Source of the DNA: Prochlorococcus sp. AG-347-J06
GTDB taxonomy: Bacteria > Cyanobacteriota > Cyanobacteriia > PCC-6307 > Cyanobiaceae
Length of the DNA: 64,000 nt
Direction: 5' to 3'
NCBI GenBank assembly: GCA_003281525.1
Contig: QCBT01000003.1
Span: 44,856 to 108,855, forward strand
Shown one piece after another: positions 22,205 to 32,341 of the stretch. Positions within the stretch are counted from its first letter, which is position 1. Every line of letters starts with the position of its first letter. Under the pieces are notes generated by a model, which was given only the letters and a program-made list of their open reading frames with translations, searched no databases and had not been told where the DNA came from. Position numbers and translations under genes: made by a program.

Positions 22205-22222
22205 CTTACAAAGCAAATTAAA

Positions 22223-23776
22223 ATGGTTAAAAAAACTTTAAAATTTAGATATTTTTTCAAATTATTTGTTTTTATTCCTCTTGTATTTTACTTTGGCAAA
22301 AGAAGTTATATTGCGTTTGATGAAGGTTTTTATGCACTACAAGCTAGATGGATATTAGAAAAAGGTAACTGGACAATTCCACTTTGGTGGGATGAATATG
22401 TTTTAGATAGAACAATAGGATTACAGTTTTTAATAGCAAAGTCACAAGACTTATTTGGAAGAAATATTTTTTCTGCATATTTACCAACAACAGTCTCTTC
22501 AATATTGATGCTTTTTATAACTTATAAATTACATGAAGAATTATTTAATAAAAAATATGCAATTATATCACCACTAATCCTTGCTACTACATATCTATGG
22601 TTTGACTACTCACACTTAGCGACTCAAGATATTATTTATTCATGTTTAGTATCTATTGGAGTATTAGCTTTAGTCAAAATAAAAAGTAAAAAAAATAAAT
22701 TATATATTATGCTTTTTGGAATTTGGATTGGTTTAGCTTTTATGATGAAAACTTTTTTAGTTTTTGTACCGTTATTATCACTCATACCATATATTTTTTT
22801 AAAAAAAAATTTCTTATTCATCAAATTCTTTTGGTTAGGACTATTAATTGGATTGATTCCTTTTTTATTATGGATGTTTTCTATCAACGCTTATTTAGAC
22901 AAAAATATTATTTTTTACTTGGTTGAAAAGTTTAACTTCCTATCAAGTAAAAATACCTTCACAAATCCTTTCTATTATTATTTCTGGAATATACCCTTAA
23001 CATATTTGCCATGGAGTTTTTTCGCAATTATTGGAACGATATACAATTTCTCTCAAAGTAAAGAGAATAAATATATACTTGCTTTTTTCCCCTTCTTATT
23101 AGTTGCGACCCTTAGCATTTTCTCTACAAAAACACCCTACTATGCTCTACAAATCTCATCTATTTTTTCATTAAATACTTTTGTAGGAATAAAATATTTA
23201 TTCAAATCTTTTAAATATAATCAATTGTTTATATTTTTGACTTCAAAAATAATTCCATTATTTATATTTGCTCTAACTTTCACATATTATTTTTTCTTTA
23301 AAGATTTAATTAACTTTAATACAAAGGAAAATACATTTATAGTTCTTGGATTATTATCTTTCGCCTTATCCTGGTCATTAATAAAACATAAAAATTCGTT
23401 CAAAGAAATATTAATAACTCTCATAATTGGGCCTTACTTATTTACTTCATTTATTTTGCAATCAGGTTTATTCACTGATAGATCCAGAGAACTAAGGGAG
23501 AAAATGGAATATGTTTCATCCCTTGATTTAGTAAAAAATCAAATGATCATGGTTGATAAAAAAGGAATCAACAACTCTCAATCGCAATCAAAAATCATAA
23601 AGATTTCTTTATTAACTCCTAAATTAGGTGGGAGATTAGAAAGTGTTAATAAGCTAAAAAAATCTGAATTAGCATGGACAACTGACCTTAAAACAATAAA
23701 AAATAATGATGATTCTTATGAAGTGATATACGAAAATGATGTCTTAAATCCATGGAAATTAATATTAAAAAAGTAA
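22223..23776 (+). CDS. ArnT/PMT-type membrane glycosyltransferase
   Basis: The product (517 residues from the ATG at 22223) is an integral membrane protein with about ten or more hydrophobic segments. The N-terminal loop has the acidic motif FDEGFYALQARWILEKGNW, matching the DE-x-Y-A-x-x-A-R-x-M motif of ArnT-like GT83 enzymes that move a sugar from polyprenyl phosphate to lipid A or another acceptor. An earlier in-frame ATG lies inside the tRNA-Thr gene and was rejected. It is followed after 41 bp by a GT2 protein, a natural partner that could make the lipid-linked sugar. Sugar and acceptor are unknown. Confidence 0.8.
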   Translation: MVKKTLKFRYFFKLFVFIPLVFYFGKRSYIAFDEGFYALQARWILEKGNWTIPLWWDEYVLDRTIGLQFLIAKSQDLFGRNIFSAYLPTTVSSILMLFITYKLHEELFNKKYAIISPLILATTYLWFDYSHLATQDIIYSCLVSIGVLALVKIKSKKNKLYIMLFGIWIGLAFMMKTFLVFVPLLSLIPYIFLKKNFLFIKFFWLGLLIGLIPFLLWMFSINAYLDKNIIFYLVEKFNFLSSKNTFTNPFYYYFWNIPLTYLPWSFFAIIGTIYNFSQSKENKYILAFFPFLLVATLSIFSTKTPYYALQISSIFSLNTFVGIKYLFKSFKYNQLFIFLTSKIIPLFIFALTFTYYFFFKDLINFNTKENTFIVLGLLSFALSWSLIKHKNSFKEILITLIIGPYLFTSFILQSGLFTDRSRELREKMEYVSSLDLVKNQMIMVDKKGINNSQSQSKIIKISLLTPKLGGRLESVNKLKKSELAWTTDLKTIKNNDDSYEVIYENDVLNPWKLILKK

Positions 23777-23817
23777 ATAATCCATATATAATGTATTGTT
23801 GTTCGTAATCTTTAATA

Positions 23818-24909
23818 ATGAGATCTGTTAATAGCTGGAATTTAACTAATAATCAACTTCATCAATTATTCAAAGACAATAACGAATTTATTTCTATTAA
23901 AGTCCGCGGTAATACTTGGGAGCCAATCACTAGATGGCTAAGATTAGATTCAAGAATTTTTAGAGAAACTACTAGCAAAGCAAGAATAACTTTATGCGAT
24001 ATCGAATCTCTAGCAGAAATTTATAACTACAGATCAATTAGATGGAAAGCTAAAAAACTAACTCCTATGCCCACTAAGTTAATTCCACAATCTATTAAAA
24101 ATATTTTTCGGAAAATACCAATCATAAAACAACTCGCCTTTGAACTCGAAATAGTTTTTTATAAATATAGTGAGAATATTTCTAAACATTTAATATCAAT
24201 AGTAATTCCTGCAAGAAATGAAGCTGGTAATAAAAAACTTTTAATTAATGCTTTAAATAAATTCAAAAATATACCTAATAAATTAGAAATTATATTTGTT
24301 GAAGGTAATAGCAATGATAATACATATGAAATTTTGAGAGAATTAAAAGAAAACTTCTCAAATTTCTTCAAGATATCACTTTTAAAACAAACTTCTAAAG
24401 GGAAGAAAAATGCTGTCGTGGAGGGATTTAATATTTCTTCAGGTGAGACCCTCGCCATAATTGATAGTGATTTTACTGTCGATATTGATGACAGTATTGC
24501 AGCAATTATGGAATCAACCAAAAATAAAAATATCCTAATTAATTGCGCCCGCACAACTTTTCCAATGGAAAAAGATGCGATGAGATGGGCAAATTATATA
24601 GGAAATAGACTCTTCGCAAGTTTTCTATCTATTCTCATAAATAAGCCCGTATCAGATTCACTATGTGGAACAAAAGTTTTTTCAAGAAAATTCTTCAAAC
24701 TTATGAAACAAAATGGAAGTTGGGATTCCAAGTCTGACCCTTTTGGAGACTTTACAATAATATTTGAAGCTGCGATTAATAACATTAAAATACTTAATTA
24801 TCCTGTTAGATATTATGCTAGAAAATCTGGAGAACCAAATATATCCAGATGGATAGATGGATTAAAACTTCTCAAAGTATGCTGGATTTATATGATTTCT
24901 GATGTCTAA
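23818..24909 (+). CDS. Family 2 glycosyltransferase with a probable methyltransferase-domain remnant at its N-terminus
   Basis: Residues about 120-335 form a GT-A domain of the dolichyl-phosphate-mannose synthase type: LISIVIPARNEAGN, EIIFVEGNSNDNT, GEThLAIIDSDFTV-like DxD region, and the DSLCGTKVFSR and DPFGDFTIIFEA motifs. Residues 1-115 (with NTWEPITRWL and LTPMPTKLIPQSIKNIF) resemble, from memory, the linker between the SAM methyltransferase and GT2 halves of bifunctional enzymes, but the SAM-binding part itself is absent. There is no C-terminal membrane domain. It probably acts with the upstream ArnT-like protein on a polyprenyl phosphate. Confidence 0.75.
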   Translation: MRSVNSWNLTNNQLHQLFKDNNEFISIKVRGNTWEPITRWLRLDSRIFRETTSKARITLCDIESLAEIYNYRSIRWKAKKLTPMPTKLIPQSIKNIFRKIPIIKQLAFELEIVFYKYSENISKHLISIVIPARNEAGNKKLLINALNKFKNIPNKLEIIFVEGNSNDNTYEILRELKENFSNFFKISLLKQTSKGKKNAVVEGFNISSGETLAIIDSDFTVDIDDSIAAIMESTKNKNILINCARTTFPMEKDAMRWANYIGNRLFASFLSILINKPVSDSLCGTKVFSRKFFKLMKQNGSWDSKSDPFGDFTIIFEAAINNIKILNYPVRYYARKSGEPNISRWIDGLKLLKVCWIYMISDV

Positions 24910-25015
24910 ATTAAATAAATTTTTCGCGAGTATTTCCCTGGATTTTTAATTTCTCCAAATTAGTAATAAAGTAGTTAGATTCTTATAAGGAAATAAATTC
25001 ATTAAATTTCATGAT

Positions 25016-26635
25016 ATGAATTTTAATTTGAAGTTCGAAAAATTAAATAAAAAAAATTACCAAAGAAAGCACTATGGGAAAATACTTACTGTAAGATTGC
25101 CATGTAATCCAATATTTCCAATAGGACCTATTTACTTAGTAGACCATATTCATAAATGTTTTCCAGGTTTAGAGCAGCAATTAATTGATCTAGCAATAAT
25201 TCCATCTAATAAAGTTTCCAAATACTTAGCTAGAAAAATTGATCAATTTAGACCACATCTAATTATCTTTTCATGGAGAGATATACAAATTTATGCACCT
25301 GTTGATGGTAGAAGTGGAAATCCCTTACAAAACTCTTTTGAAGTTTTCTACTCAAAAAATATCCTTAAAAAAATTAGAGGTTCCTGGGGAGGATTAAAAT
25401 TAATTGCTTCTCATTATGGAGAAATAAATAGAAATACTTCTTTAGTCAAGATGGGACTAAAAAGAGCACAAAAATACAATAAAAATGTAAAAGTAATTTT
25501 AGGAGGTGGAGCTGTTAGTGTCTTCTATGAACAATTGGGAAATCTACTCCCAAAAGGAACTGTCATATCAGTTGGAGAGGGAGAAAATCTCATAGAAAAA
25601 ATCATTAGAGGAGATTCAATAGAGAAAGAAAGATGTTACATTGCTGGACAAAAACCTCGCAACAAATTAATACATGAACAACCTTCAGGCACTGTTAAAA
25701 CTGCCTGCAACTATAATTATATTAAATCAATATGGCCTGAATTCAATTGGTATATAGAAGGCGGCGATTATTACGTAGGGGTACAAACGAAAAGAGGTTG
25801 TCCTCATAATTGTTGTTTCTGTGTTTATACAGTTGTGGAGGGGAAGCAGGTTAGGGTTAATCCTGTGAATGAAATAATCAAAGAAATGAAGCAATTATAT
25901 GATCTTGGAGTAAGGGGATTTTGGTTCACTGATGCACAATTTATTCCAGCCAAAAAACATATTGAAGATGCAAAATTACTTTTGCAAGCAATTAAAGACC
26001 AAGGCTGGGATGATATTAATTGGGCCGCATACATCAGAGCAGATAATATTGATGCTGAGCTAGCTCAGCTTATGGTTGATACAGGTATGAGCTATTTTGA
26101 AATAGGTATCACATCGGGATCTCAAGAACTTGTTAGGAAAATGAGATTAGCGTATGACCTTGAAACTGTATTAAATAATTGCAGAATGCTAGTCAAATCA
26201 GGTTTCAAGAATCATGTTTCAGTCAATTATTCATTTAATGTTTTTGATGAAACGCCGAACACCATAAGACAAACAATTGCTTACCATAGAGAATTAGAAA
26301 ATATTTTTGGTAAAGGCTTAGTTGATCCAGCTATATTCTTTATAGGTTTGCAACCTCACACTCTCCTTGAGAAGTATGCCTTGGAAAATAAAATTTTGAA
26401 GCCAAACTATAATCCAATGAGCATGATGCCCTGGACAGCGAGAAAACTTCTTTGGAATCCAGGCTCACTAGGGGAAAAACTTGGTCAGGTTTGCTTAGAA
26501 GCTTTTGATAATCCAGAAGACGAATTTGGCAAAACAGTTATCGACATTCTGGAGAGAGAATATGGAAAGTGCTCCTTAAAAGAATCACTAAAAGTCCGTC
26601 CTTTATCAGAAAGGAAATTAGCTCATTCTAAATAA
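25016..26635 (+). CDS. Radical SAM protein with B12-binding-like N-terminal domain
   Basis: The 539-residue product has the radical SAM cluster motif C262-x3-C266-x2-C269 (RGCPHNCCFCVYTVVEGKQVR) and a following TIM-barrel region (GVRGFWFTDAQF, YFEIGITSGSQELVRKM). The N-terminal ~210 residues look like the Rossmann-type cobalamin-binding module common in this class (RPHLIIFSWRDIQ, VILGGGAVSV, ISVGEGENLIEKII), but the base-off D-x-H-x-x-G motif is not evident. Such enzymes methylate or rearrange unactivated carbons in cofactors, lipids and pigments. The substrate here is unknown; the neighbouring glycosyltransferases do not settle it. Confidence 0.8.
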   Translation: MNFNLKFEKLNKKNYQRKHYGKILTVRLPCNPIFPIGPIYLVDHIHKCFPGLEQQLIDLAIIPSNKVSKYLARKIDQFRPHLIIFSWRDIQIYAPVDGRSGNPLQNSFEVFYSKNILKKIRGSWGGLKLIASHYGEINRNTSLVKMGLKRAQKYNKNVKVILGGGAVSVFYEQLGNLLPKGTVISVGEGENLIEKIIRGDSIEKERCYIAGQKPRNKLIHEQPSGTVKTACNYNYIKSIWPEFNWYIEGGDYYVGVQTKRGCPHNCCFCVYTVVEGKQVRVNPVNEIIKEMKQLYDLGVRGFWFTDAQFIPAKKHIEDAKLLLQAIKDQGWDDINWAAYIRADNIDAELAQLMVDTGMSYFEIGITSGSQELVRKMRLAYDLETVLNNCRMLVKSGFKNHVSVNYSFNVFDETPNTIRQTIAYHRELENIFGKGLVDPAIFFIGLQPHTLLEKYALENKILKPNYNPMSMMPWTARKLLWNPGSLGEKLGQVCLEAFDNPEDEFGKTVIDILEREYGKCSLKESLKVRPLSERKLAHSK

Positions 26636-26650
26636 TAAATTCAACCGTAA

Positions 26651-26968
26651 TTAATCCTCTTTCTCAATTGAACTAGAAATTCCTTTAGATTTTAATGATT
26701 CTGAATAGAATTCTGCTGGCTCTAAATCACAAACAATTACTAAACCCACACCCGTATTATGTGCTTCGAGCATTATGGCAATAGCATCTTGTTCACTTAA
26801 TTGCGGTACAACTTCTCGAAGTGAAATAGTGACATACTCCATAGAATTAACTGGGTCATTATGAAGTAAAACCTTATATTTTGGAGATTTATTTTTTAAT
26901 TCAGCAGGTTTCTTTTCAATCACTGCTGAATCATTATAAACACTTTGTTCTAACTTTATTGATAGCAT
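26651..26968 (-). CDS. clpS: ATP-dependent Clp protease adaptor ClpS
   Basis: ClpS delivers N-degron substrates to the Clp protease. The 105-residue product has a variable N-terminus and the conserved core YKVLLHNDPVNSMEYV, then VVPQLSEQDAIAIMLEAHNTGVGLV and the C-terminal AEFYSESLKSKG. The HNDPVN motif, which binds the N-terminal residue pocket, is intact. It is 32 bp downstream of dapL on the same strand. Confidence 0.93.
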   Translation of the reverse strand: MLSIKLEQSVYNDSAVIEKKPAELKNKSPKYKVLLHNDPVNSMEYVTISLREVVPQLSEQDAIAIMLEAHNTGVGLVIVCDLEPAEFYSESLKSKGISSSIEKED

Positions 26969-27000
26969 TAAATTTATTAGAGTTTAAATTGTACTAATAA

Positions 27001-28227
27001 TTATATATTAATTATTCTTTCCATTGCATCAAGAACGTTTGATCGTGAGTTAAATGCTGACAAGCGAAAATAACCCTCCCCTGCTAATCCAAATCCGCTC
27101 CCAGGTGTTCCCACTACACTAACTTTTTGGAGAAGGAAATCAAAAAAGTCCCAAGATGTCATTTGATCTGGAACTTTAATCCAAATATAAGGAGCATTGT
27201 CCCCACCATAAACTTTATATCCTGAATTCTGAAGTTTATTTTTCATTATTTTTGCATTTTCCATATAAAAATCAATTAAACCTCTCACCTGTTTCTTCCC
27301 TTCAAGAGAATAAACAGCCTCCGCACCTCTCTGAACCACATAACTTACTCCATTGAACTTTGTAGATTGTCGCCTATTCCAAAGAGGCCATAACTCTATT
27401 TCCTCATTTGTTGAGCTCAAACCTTTGAGATTTTTAGGTATTACTGTAAAAGCACATCTAACTCCAGTGAATCCTGCATTCTTTGAAAAAGATCTAAATT
27501 CAATAGCACAATCCTTTGCTCCATCAACCTCATAAATAGAATGTGGAATATCATTATCCTGAATAAATGCTTCATAAGCTGCATCAAAAAGTATTAGGGA
27601 TTTGTTTTGAAGAGCATAGTCAACCCACTTTTTCAATTCTGATTTATTAATAGTTGCTCCAGTCGGATTATTAGGAAAACAAAGATATAAAATATCAACT
27701 TTTTTTTCAGGTAGTTCTGGCAGAAAGTTATTCCCCTCGTTGATTGCAAGATAAGTCAATCCTCGATAAGTACCATTTTCAAGAGCATCACCAGTTCTGC
27801 CTGTCATAACGTTACTATCTACATAAACTGGGTAAACAGGATCTGTTACAGCAATTGAATTATCTTTGCCAAGAATATCTAAAATATTGCTACTATCACA
27901 TTTAGAACCATCAGAAACAAAGATTTCTTCAGGTGTAATTTGACAGCCTCTCGAAATAAAATCATGCTCAGATATTTTTTCTCTGAGCCAAGAATAACCC
28001 TGTTCTGGTCCATAACCTCTAAAACCATCTGTTGTTCCCATATCATTTAAAGCTTTACCCATAGCCTCTATACATGCTCTAGGTAATGGTTCAGTAACAT
28101 CTCCAATACCAAGTTTAATAATTTCAGCATTCTTATTTGATTGAGAATATATTTTTACCCTTTTAGCAATTTCAGGGAATAAATAGCCTGCTTTGAGTTT
28201 TAAATAATTTTCGTTTACTTGAACCAC
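27001..28227 (-). CDS. dapL: LL-diaminopimelate aminotransferase
   Basis: DapL converts tetrahydrodipicolinate directly to LL-diaminopimelate, the route used by cyanobacteria and plants for lysine and peptidoglycan. The 408-residue class I/II PLP aminotransferase shows [20 protein letters not shown], the substrate-specific [18 protein letters not shown], and the PLP-lysine region [18 protein letters not shown]. Length and motifs match the DapL type. The gene reads away from rne across a 298-bp gap. Confidence 0.95.
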   Translation of the reverse strand: MVQVNENYLKLKAGYLFPEIAKRVKIYSQSNKNAEIIKLGIGDVTEPLPRACIEAMGKALNDMGTTDGFRGYGPEQGYSWLREKISEHDFISRGCQITPEEIFVSDGSKCDSSNILDILGKDNSIAVTDPVYPVYVDSNVMTGRTGDALENGTYRGLTYLAINEGNNFLPELPEKKVDILYLCFPNNPTGATINKSELKKWVDYALQNKSLILFDAAYEAFIQDNDIPHSIYEVDGAKDCAIEFRSFSKNAGFTGVRCAFTVIPKNLKGLSSTNEEIELWPLWNRRQSTKFNGVSYVVQRGAEAVYSLEGKKQVRGLIDFYMENAKIMKNKLQNSGYKVYGGDNAPYIWIKVPDQMTSWDFFDFLLQKVSVVGTPGSGFGLAGEGYFRLSAFNSRSNVLDAMERIINI

Positions 28228-28525
28228 TTTAAATAAAAAATTTAACCAATATTAGAATAATGGATCAACGTGCTTTAGTGGTGATTAAATGTTAATATTA
28301 TTCTAGTTATGATTAATTTCAGATATGATCATAGCTATGAAATCAATTTCAATTAGTTTGAAAATCGTTTAAAGCTTTATAAATAGCAGAATTCAATCAC
28401 TATTAACTTTATTAATTTTAAAAAGTAAGAAATAAAAGCTATAAAAAGCTTGCTTTATTAAAAGATAAAATCTAATTATTTAATTTAGATGATTTTCAAA
28501 ATCCAAATCATTCATAATCAACTAT
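28228..28525 (+). promoter_or_regulatory. dapL-rne divergent region with candidate rne 5'-leader hairpin
   Basis: This 298-bp gap between the divergent dapL and rne genes has no coding frame. It contains an inverted repeat: TAGTTATGAT at 28304-28313 pairs with ATCATAGCTA at 28328-28337 (ten pairs, one G-U, 14-nt loop), about 190 nt before the rne start. Autoregulation through a leader is known for RNase E in other bacteria; a role here is inference. Only the repeat is directly seen. Confidence 0.4.
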
Positions 28526-30364
28526 ATGTCTCAGCAAATTATCATCGCAGAGCAGGCTCGAATAGCAGCACTACTCACAGATGATCGAGTTGATGAATTA
28601 ATCGTCGCACAAGGTCAATATCAAATTGGCGATATTTTTTTAGGAACAGTTGAAAATGTTCTTCCCGGCATTGATGCCGCGTTCATAAATATTGGTGAAA
28701 GTGAGAAAAATGGATTCATCCATGTTTCAGATTTAGGTCCACTAAGACTTAAAAAAGGGACTTTTGGAATTACTGAATTACTAGAACCAAAACAAAAAGT
28801 TCTAGTACAGGTAATAAAGGAACCCACAGGATCTAAAGGCCCCAGACTGACCGGAAGTATTTCAATTCCAGGAAAATACTTGGTATTACAGCCATATGGC
28901 CAAGGAGTAAATATTTCAAGAAAAATAAATACAGAGACAGAACGAAGCCGTTTGAAAGCTCTTGGGGTTTTAATAAAACCACCCAGCTCAGGCTTGTTAT
29001 TTAGAACAGAGGCTGAAAAAATAAAAGAAGAACTGCTAATTGAAGATTTAGAACAATTAATTCAACAATGGGAAAATATACTAAAAGTTTCTGAAGCCTC
29101 TAATCCGCCAAATTTGATAAAAAGAGATGATGATTTCTCTCTTAAGATCTTAAGAGATCATATTAAAGAATCAACTAAAAAAATAATTATTGATAGTAAA
29201 TTTTCAGTGGCAAGAGCAAAAGATTTTTTAATAAATTATGAATCTGATATAGAAATTGAATTTCACGATAACAGTTTAAACCAACATATTTTCGAGAAGT
29301 ACGAAATAAAGAAAACAATTCAAAAAGCTCTTCAGCCTAGAGTAGATCTTCCTTCGGGAGGTTATATCATTATCGAACCGACTGAAGCTTTAACAGTAAT
29401 CGATGTAAACTCTGGATCATTTACAAGATCCGCAAATTCAAGACAAACCGTTTTGTGGACAAACTGCGAAGCAGCAGTTGAAATCTCAAGGCAAATGAAA
29501 TTAAGAAATATTGGTGGAGTTATAGTAATAGATTTTATAGATATGGAATCCAGAAGAGATCAATTTCAGTTACTTGAGCATTTTACCTCAGCAATAAAAG
29601 ATGATTCTGCTAGGCCTCAAATAGCTCAGCTTACTGAATTAGGCTTAGTAGAGTTAACCAGAAAAAGACAAGGTCAAAACATATATGAATTATTCGGCAA
29701 AAGATGTTCTACATGCGATGGTACCGGACATGTAGAAAATATACTAAATCACGAAATTTCTAACTTAAAAATTAAAAATGTTGAAAATAAATCTAATCAA
29801 TTAAATAATCTAAAATCCTATGATTCAGATACTTATCAATCAACTGATGAGCAGGAAAAAATAATTGGCAAGGAATTAATTAACTCCAAAGACCCTAGTA
29901 AAGAGAATTCTGCTAATAAAAAAGAAAAAGAAAAAGAAAAAGAAAACTATAATGATAATTTGAACCAATCAAATTCAAAAGAAAAAAATATAATAACAGT
30001 TGATCTTACAAATGAAGAAAAAATTGTTTTCAGTCAATTAGGTATTAATCCACTTATAAAGTTGGGTAAAGATTATCTCACCAGCAACAATTTTGTGCGT
30101 TTAAAAGAAAGTAATAAAGAATCGGAAAAACCCTTAGATAATAAAAAAGCAAAAGCAAAACAAATTAAAAAAATCTCAAAATCGGGAGAAGAAAAGATTC
30201 AAATTAAAAATGAACCAAATTCAAATTCTAAAGATAAATTAACAAATAAAACTAATGAAAATAATGAAGTTGTATTTACAGATAAAAATAATGAAATTGA
30301 ACTAACAGATGAACTAAACAATGCAAGAAAAAAAAGAAGACGATCTTCAGCAAGCATTGAATAA
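28526..30364 (+). CDS. rne: Ribonuclease E/G
   Basis: This endoribonuclease processes rRNA and decays mRNA. The 612-residue protein has an N-terminal S1 domain (about residues 35-120), catalytic magnesium residues Asp293 ([10 protein letters not shown]) and Asp336 (IVIDFIDME), and the zinc-link Cys394/Cys397 (RCSTCDGTG). The C-terminal ~200 residues are low-complexity and Lys/Asn/Glu-rich. The last residues [13 protein letters not shown] match the Arg-rich nonapeptide that binds polynucleotide phosphorylase in cyanobacterial RNase E. The frame overlaps rnhB. Confidence 0.96.
   Translation: MSQQIIIAEQARIAALLTDDRVDELIVAQGQYQIGDIFLGTVENVLPGIDAAFINIGESEKNGFIHVSDLGPLRLKKGTFGITELLEPKQKVLVQVIKEPTGSKGPRLTGSISIPGKYLVLQPYGQGVNISRKINTETERSRLKALGVLIKPPSSGLLFRTEAEKIKEELLIEDLEQLIQQWENILKVSEASNPPNLIKRDDDFSLKILRDHIKESTKKIIIDSKFSVARAKDFLINYESDIEIEFHDNSLNQHIFEKYEIKKTIQKALQPRVDLPSGGYIIIEPTEALTVIDVNSGSFTRSANSRQTVLWTNCEAAVEISRQMKLRNIGGVIVIDFIDMESRRDQFQLLEHFTSAIKDDSARPQIAQLTELGLVELTRKRQGQNIYELFGKRCSTCDGTGHVENILNHEISNLKIKNVENKSNQLNNLKSYDSDTYQSTDEQEKIIGKELINSKDPSKENSANKKEKEKEKENYNDNLNQSNSKEKNIITVDLTNEEKIVFSQLGINPLIKLGKDYLTSNNFVRLKESNKESEKPLDNKKAKAKQIKKISKSGEEKIQIKNEPNSNSKDKLTNKTNENNEVVFTDKNNEIELTDELNNARKKRRRSSASIE
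29918..29946 (+). repeat. GAAAAA hexanucleotide repeat inside rne
   Basis: Four to five in-frame GAAAAA units encode alternating Lys-Glu in the disordered C-terminal region of RNase E. Each unit is six bases, so slippage by whole units keeps the frame and only changes linker length. Confidence 0.8.
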
Positions 30365-30938
30365 AGAATTCGAAGTTGGAATAGATGAAGTTGGAAGGGG
30401 AGCAATTTTTGGTCCAGTTTTTGCAGCAGTTGTAGTATTAACTGAAAAAAATAAACTTATCCTAAAACGATTTGGAGTAACAGATAGTAAAAAACTAACT
30501 CCCAAAAGAAGAAAATTACTTTTACCAAAAATTTTATTACTCTCTTCAGATTATGGAATTGGGCAATCTTCAGCCAAAGAAATAGATAAGTTAGGTATCA
30601 GGGTTGCAACAGAACTTTCAATGATAAGAGCTTTAAAAAAATTAAAAGAAAAGCCATCTGAATTAAAGATTGATGGTCCCTTATTATTAAGGCCGTGGGA
30701 CGGAATTCAAAAAAACATTGTATCTGGAGACTCAAAGTTTATCTCGATAGCTGCAGCAAGTATAGTTGCCAAAGTTTATCGCGACAATCTAATGGAGAAC
30801 TTAGAAAAAGTATACTCAGGATACTTGATATTTAAAAATAAAGGTTATGGAACCAGAGAGCATCTTTCATTAATCAAAAAAAATGGAATAACTAAACTTC
30901 ATAGGAAAAGTTTTTTAAAAAAATCAAATCTTATTTGA
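30321..30938 (+). CDS. rnhB: Ribonuclease HII
   Basis: RNase HII cleaves RNA in RNA-DNA hybrids and excises single ribonucleotides. The 205-residue product contains [18 protein letters not shown] (first catalytic Asp and Glu), [15 protein letters not shown] and [14 protein letters not shown]. The ATG at 30321 gives a 44-bp overlap with rne, over the codons for its Arg-rich C-terminal peptide. A TTG at 30357, which would reduce the overlap to 8 bp, is a fair alternative start because conserved sequence begins only after it. Confidence 0.93.
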   Translation: MQEKKEDDLQQALNKEFEVGIDEVGRGAIFGPVFAAVVVLTEKNKLILKRFGVTDSKKLTPKRRKLLLPKILLLSSDYGIGQSSAKEIDKLGIRVATELSMIRALKKLKEKPSELKIDGPLLLRPWDGIQKNIVSGDSKFISIAAASIVAKVYRDNLMENLEKVYSGYLIFKNKGYGTREHLSLIKKNGITKLHRKSFLKKSNLI

Positions 30939-31442
30939 TTCAAACCAATCTAAAAAATCTTTTACGAGTTGCTGTTGAACCCTTGACTTTATACCTAACA
31001 GAATCCCATTTAATACCGAATGTCCAGTAGATTCCAAAATTTTCCTTGGTACGAGCTTTAGTAGAGGGGGTTGACTTACAGATACCCCAAGAAGAGCCTC
31101 ACCTTCTAAACCAATATCAGTGGCTTCCAAATTAGCTTTCAAAATAAGATTAAAATCATCTACCATCCCCAAACCATCCAATTTACTATCAAGAGCACTC
31201 ATTTTTAAAATTCCATCTTTATTTTCTACCGCAATTGAGACAACAGGTTTAATATCTAATTGAAAAACCTTAAAACTTGTTACTGTATACTTATATCTAC
31301 CTACTCCTTCTGGTACTAATTTTTTGGAGTCAAGCATTGCTCCAACAACTCTTTCTTCTTCCAAAAGATATTTAGAAAGATATTCTTTATTACGTTTTAC
31401 AGAAAGCTTGAGTTTCTGTTTAGCATCAAAAGACAACAGCAT
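30924..31442 (-). CDS. DUF1997-family protein
   Basis: The 172-residue soluble protein has the START/SRPBCC-like alternation of beta strands ([43 protein letters not shown]) and a C-terminal helix ([25 protein letters not shown]). I assign it to the cyanobacterial/plant DUF1997 family from memory of that pattern. The function is not established. It converges on rnhB with a 15-bp overlap of the 3' ends and diverges from pheA. Confidence 0.7.
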   Translation of the reverse strand: MLLSFDAKQKLKLSVKRNKEYLSKYLLEEERVVGAMLDSKKLVPEGVGRYKYTVTSFKVFQLDIKPVVSIAVENKDGILKMSALDSKLDGLGMVDDFNLILKANLEATDIGLEGEALLGVSVSQPPLLKLVPRKILESTGHSVLNGILLGIKSRVQQQLVKDFLDWFESNKI

Positions 31443-31494
31443 TTTCTATATTCCTCCAATGCTTATTTGATCTCTTTTTTTTTTACAATTAATC

Positions 31495-32340
31495 ATGCGC
31501 AAACAAGTTGCATATTTAGGTCCTCAAGGAACATACGCAGAAAAAGCAGCTCATATATTATCAAAGCTTGCCAATTTCCAGACACCTATATTTGTACCAT
31601 GTAATGGGTTACATTCGGTCATTAAATCAATAGCGTACAACAATTGTGATGCTGCTGTAGTCCCTATAGAAAATTCTGTAGAGGGGGGAGTTACAGCTAC
31701 TCTAGATGCCCTTTGGAAATTTCCTGAAATTTTTATAAATAAAGCAATTGTTTTACCTATAAAACATGCATTAATAAGTGATGGAGAACTTTCAAACATT
31801 TCAGAAGTATTATCTCATCCTCAAGCATTAGCTCAATGTTCAGAATGGTTATCTGAGAATCTTCCAAATGCAATTCCTCTCCCAACAAATTCAACATCAG
31901 AAGCTGTCAATATGATCAAGGGGAGTAAATTCAGAGCGGCTATTGGTTCAAAATCGTTAATTCAAATGGAAGGACTTAAAGAATTAGCCTTTCCTATTAA
32001 TGATGTTCCAGGTAATTGCACTAGATTTGTTTTATTGAGCAGGGAATCAAATTCAAATTTAGCTAATATTGCCAGTTTTGCTTTCTCATTAATTTCAAAT
32101 AAACCTGGTGCTTTGCTTAAAGCTATAAATTATATTGCAGATTTTGGATTTAATATGAGTAAAATTGAATCGAGACCTTCAAAAAGAGAATTAGGAGAAT
32201 ATATAATTTACATTGATTTAGAAATCAATAATCAAAATAACATCATGAATTTTCTTGAATTAAAAAATAAGTTAAAGCCCCTTTGCAAAAATTTTGTAGA
32301 TTTTGGCAATTATTTTTCTGAAAATGTTGAACTGGATTAA
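31495..32340 (+). CDS. pheA: Prephenate dehydratase
   Basis: PheA turns prephenate into phenylpyruvate for phenylalanine synthesis. The 281-residue monofunctional enzyme starts with the family's YLGPQGTYAEKAA, continues with AVVPIENSVEGGVTATLD and the NDVPGNCTRFVLLSRE region with the catalytic Thr-Arg-Phe, and ends in an ACT domain with KPGALLKAINYIADFGFNMSKIESRPSK (the ESRP phenylalanine-sensing motif). It is therefore likely feedback-inhibited by phenylalanine. It converges on the methyltransferase gene. Confidence 0.95.
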   Translation: MRKQVAYLGPQGTYAEKAAHILSKLANFQTPIFVPCNGLHSVIKSIAYNNCDAAVVPIENSVEGGVTATLDALWKFPEIFINKAIVLPIKHALISDGELSNISEVLSHPQALAQCSEWLSENLPNAIPLPTNSTSEAVNMIKGSKFRAAIGSKSLIQMEGLKELAFPINDVPGNCTRFVLLSRESNSNLANIASFAFSLISNKPGALLKAINYIADFGFNMSKIESRPSKRELGEYIIYIDLEINNQNNIMNFLELKNKLKPLCKNFVDFGNYFSENVELD

Positions 32341-32341
32341 T

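Noticed and set aside
22181..22222. Longer start for the ArnT-like gene inside the tRNA-Thr
   Set aside because: The extra residues come from tRNA sequence; the ATG at 22223 begins a sensible membrane protein.
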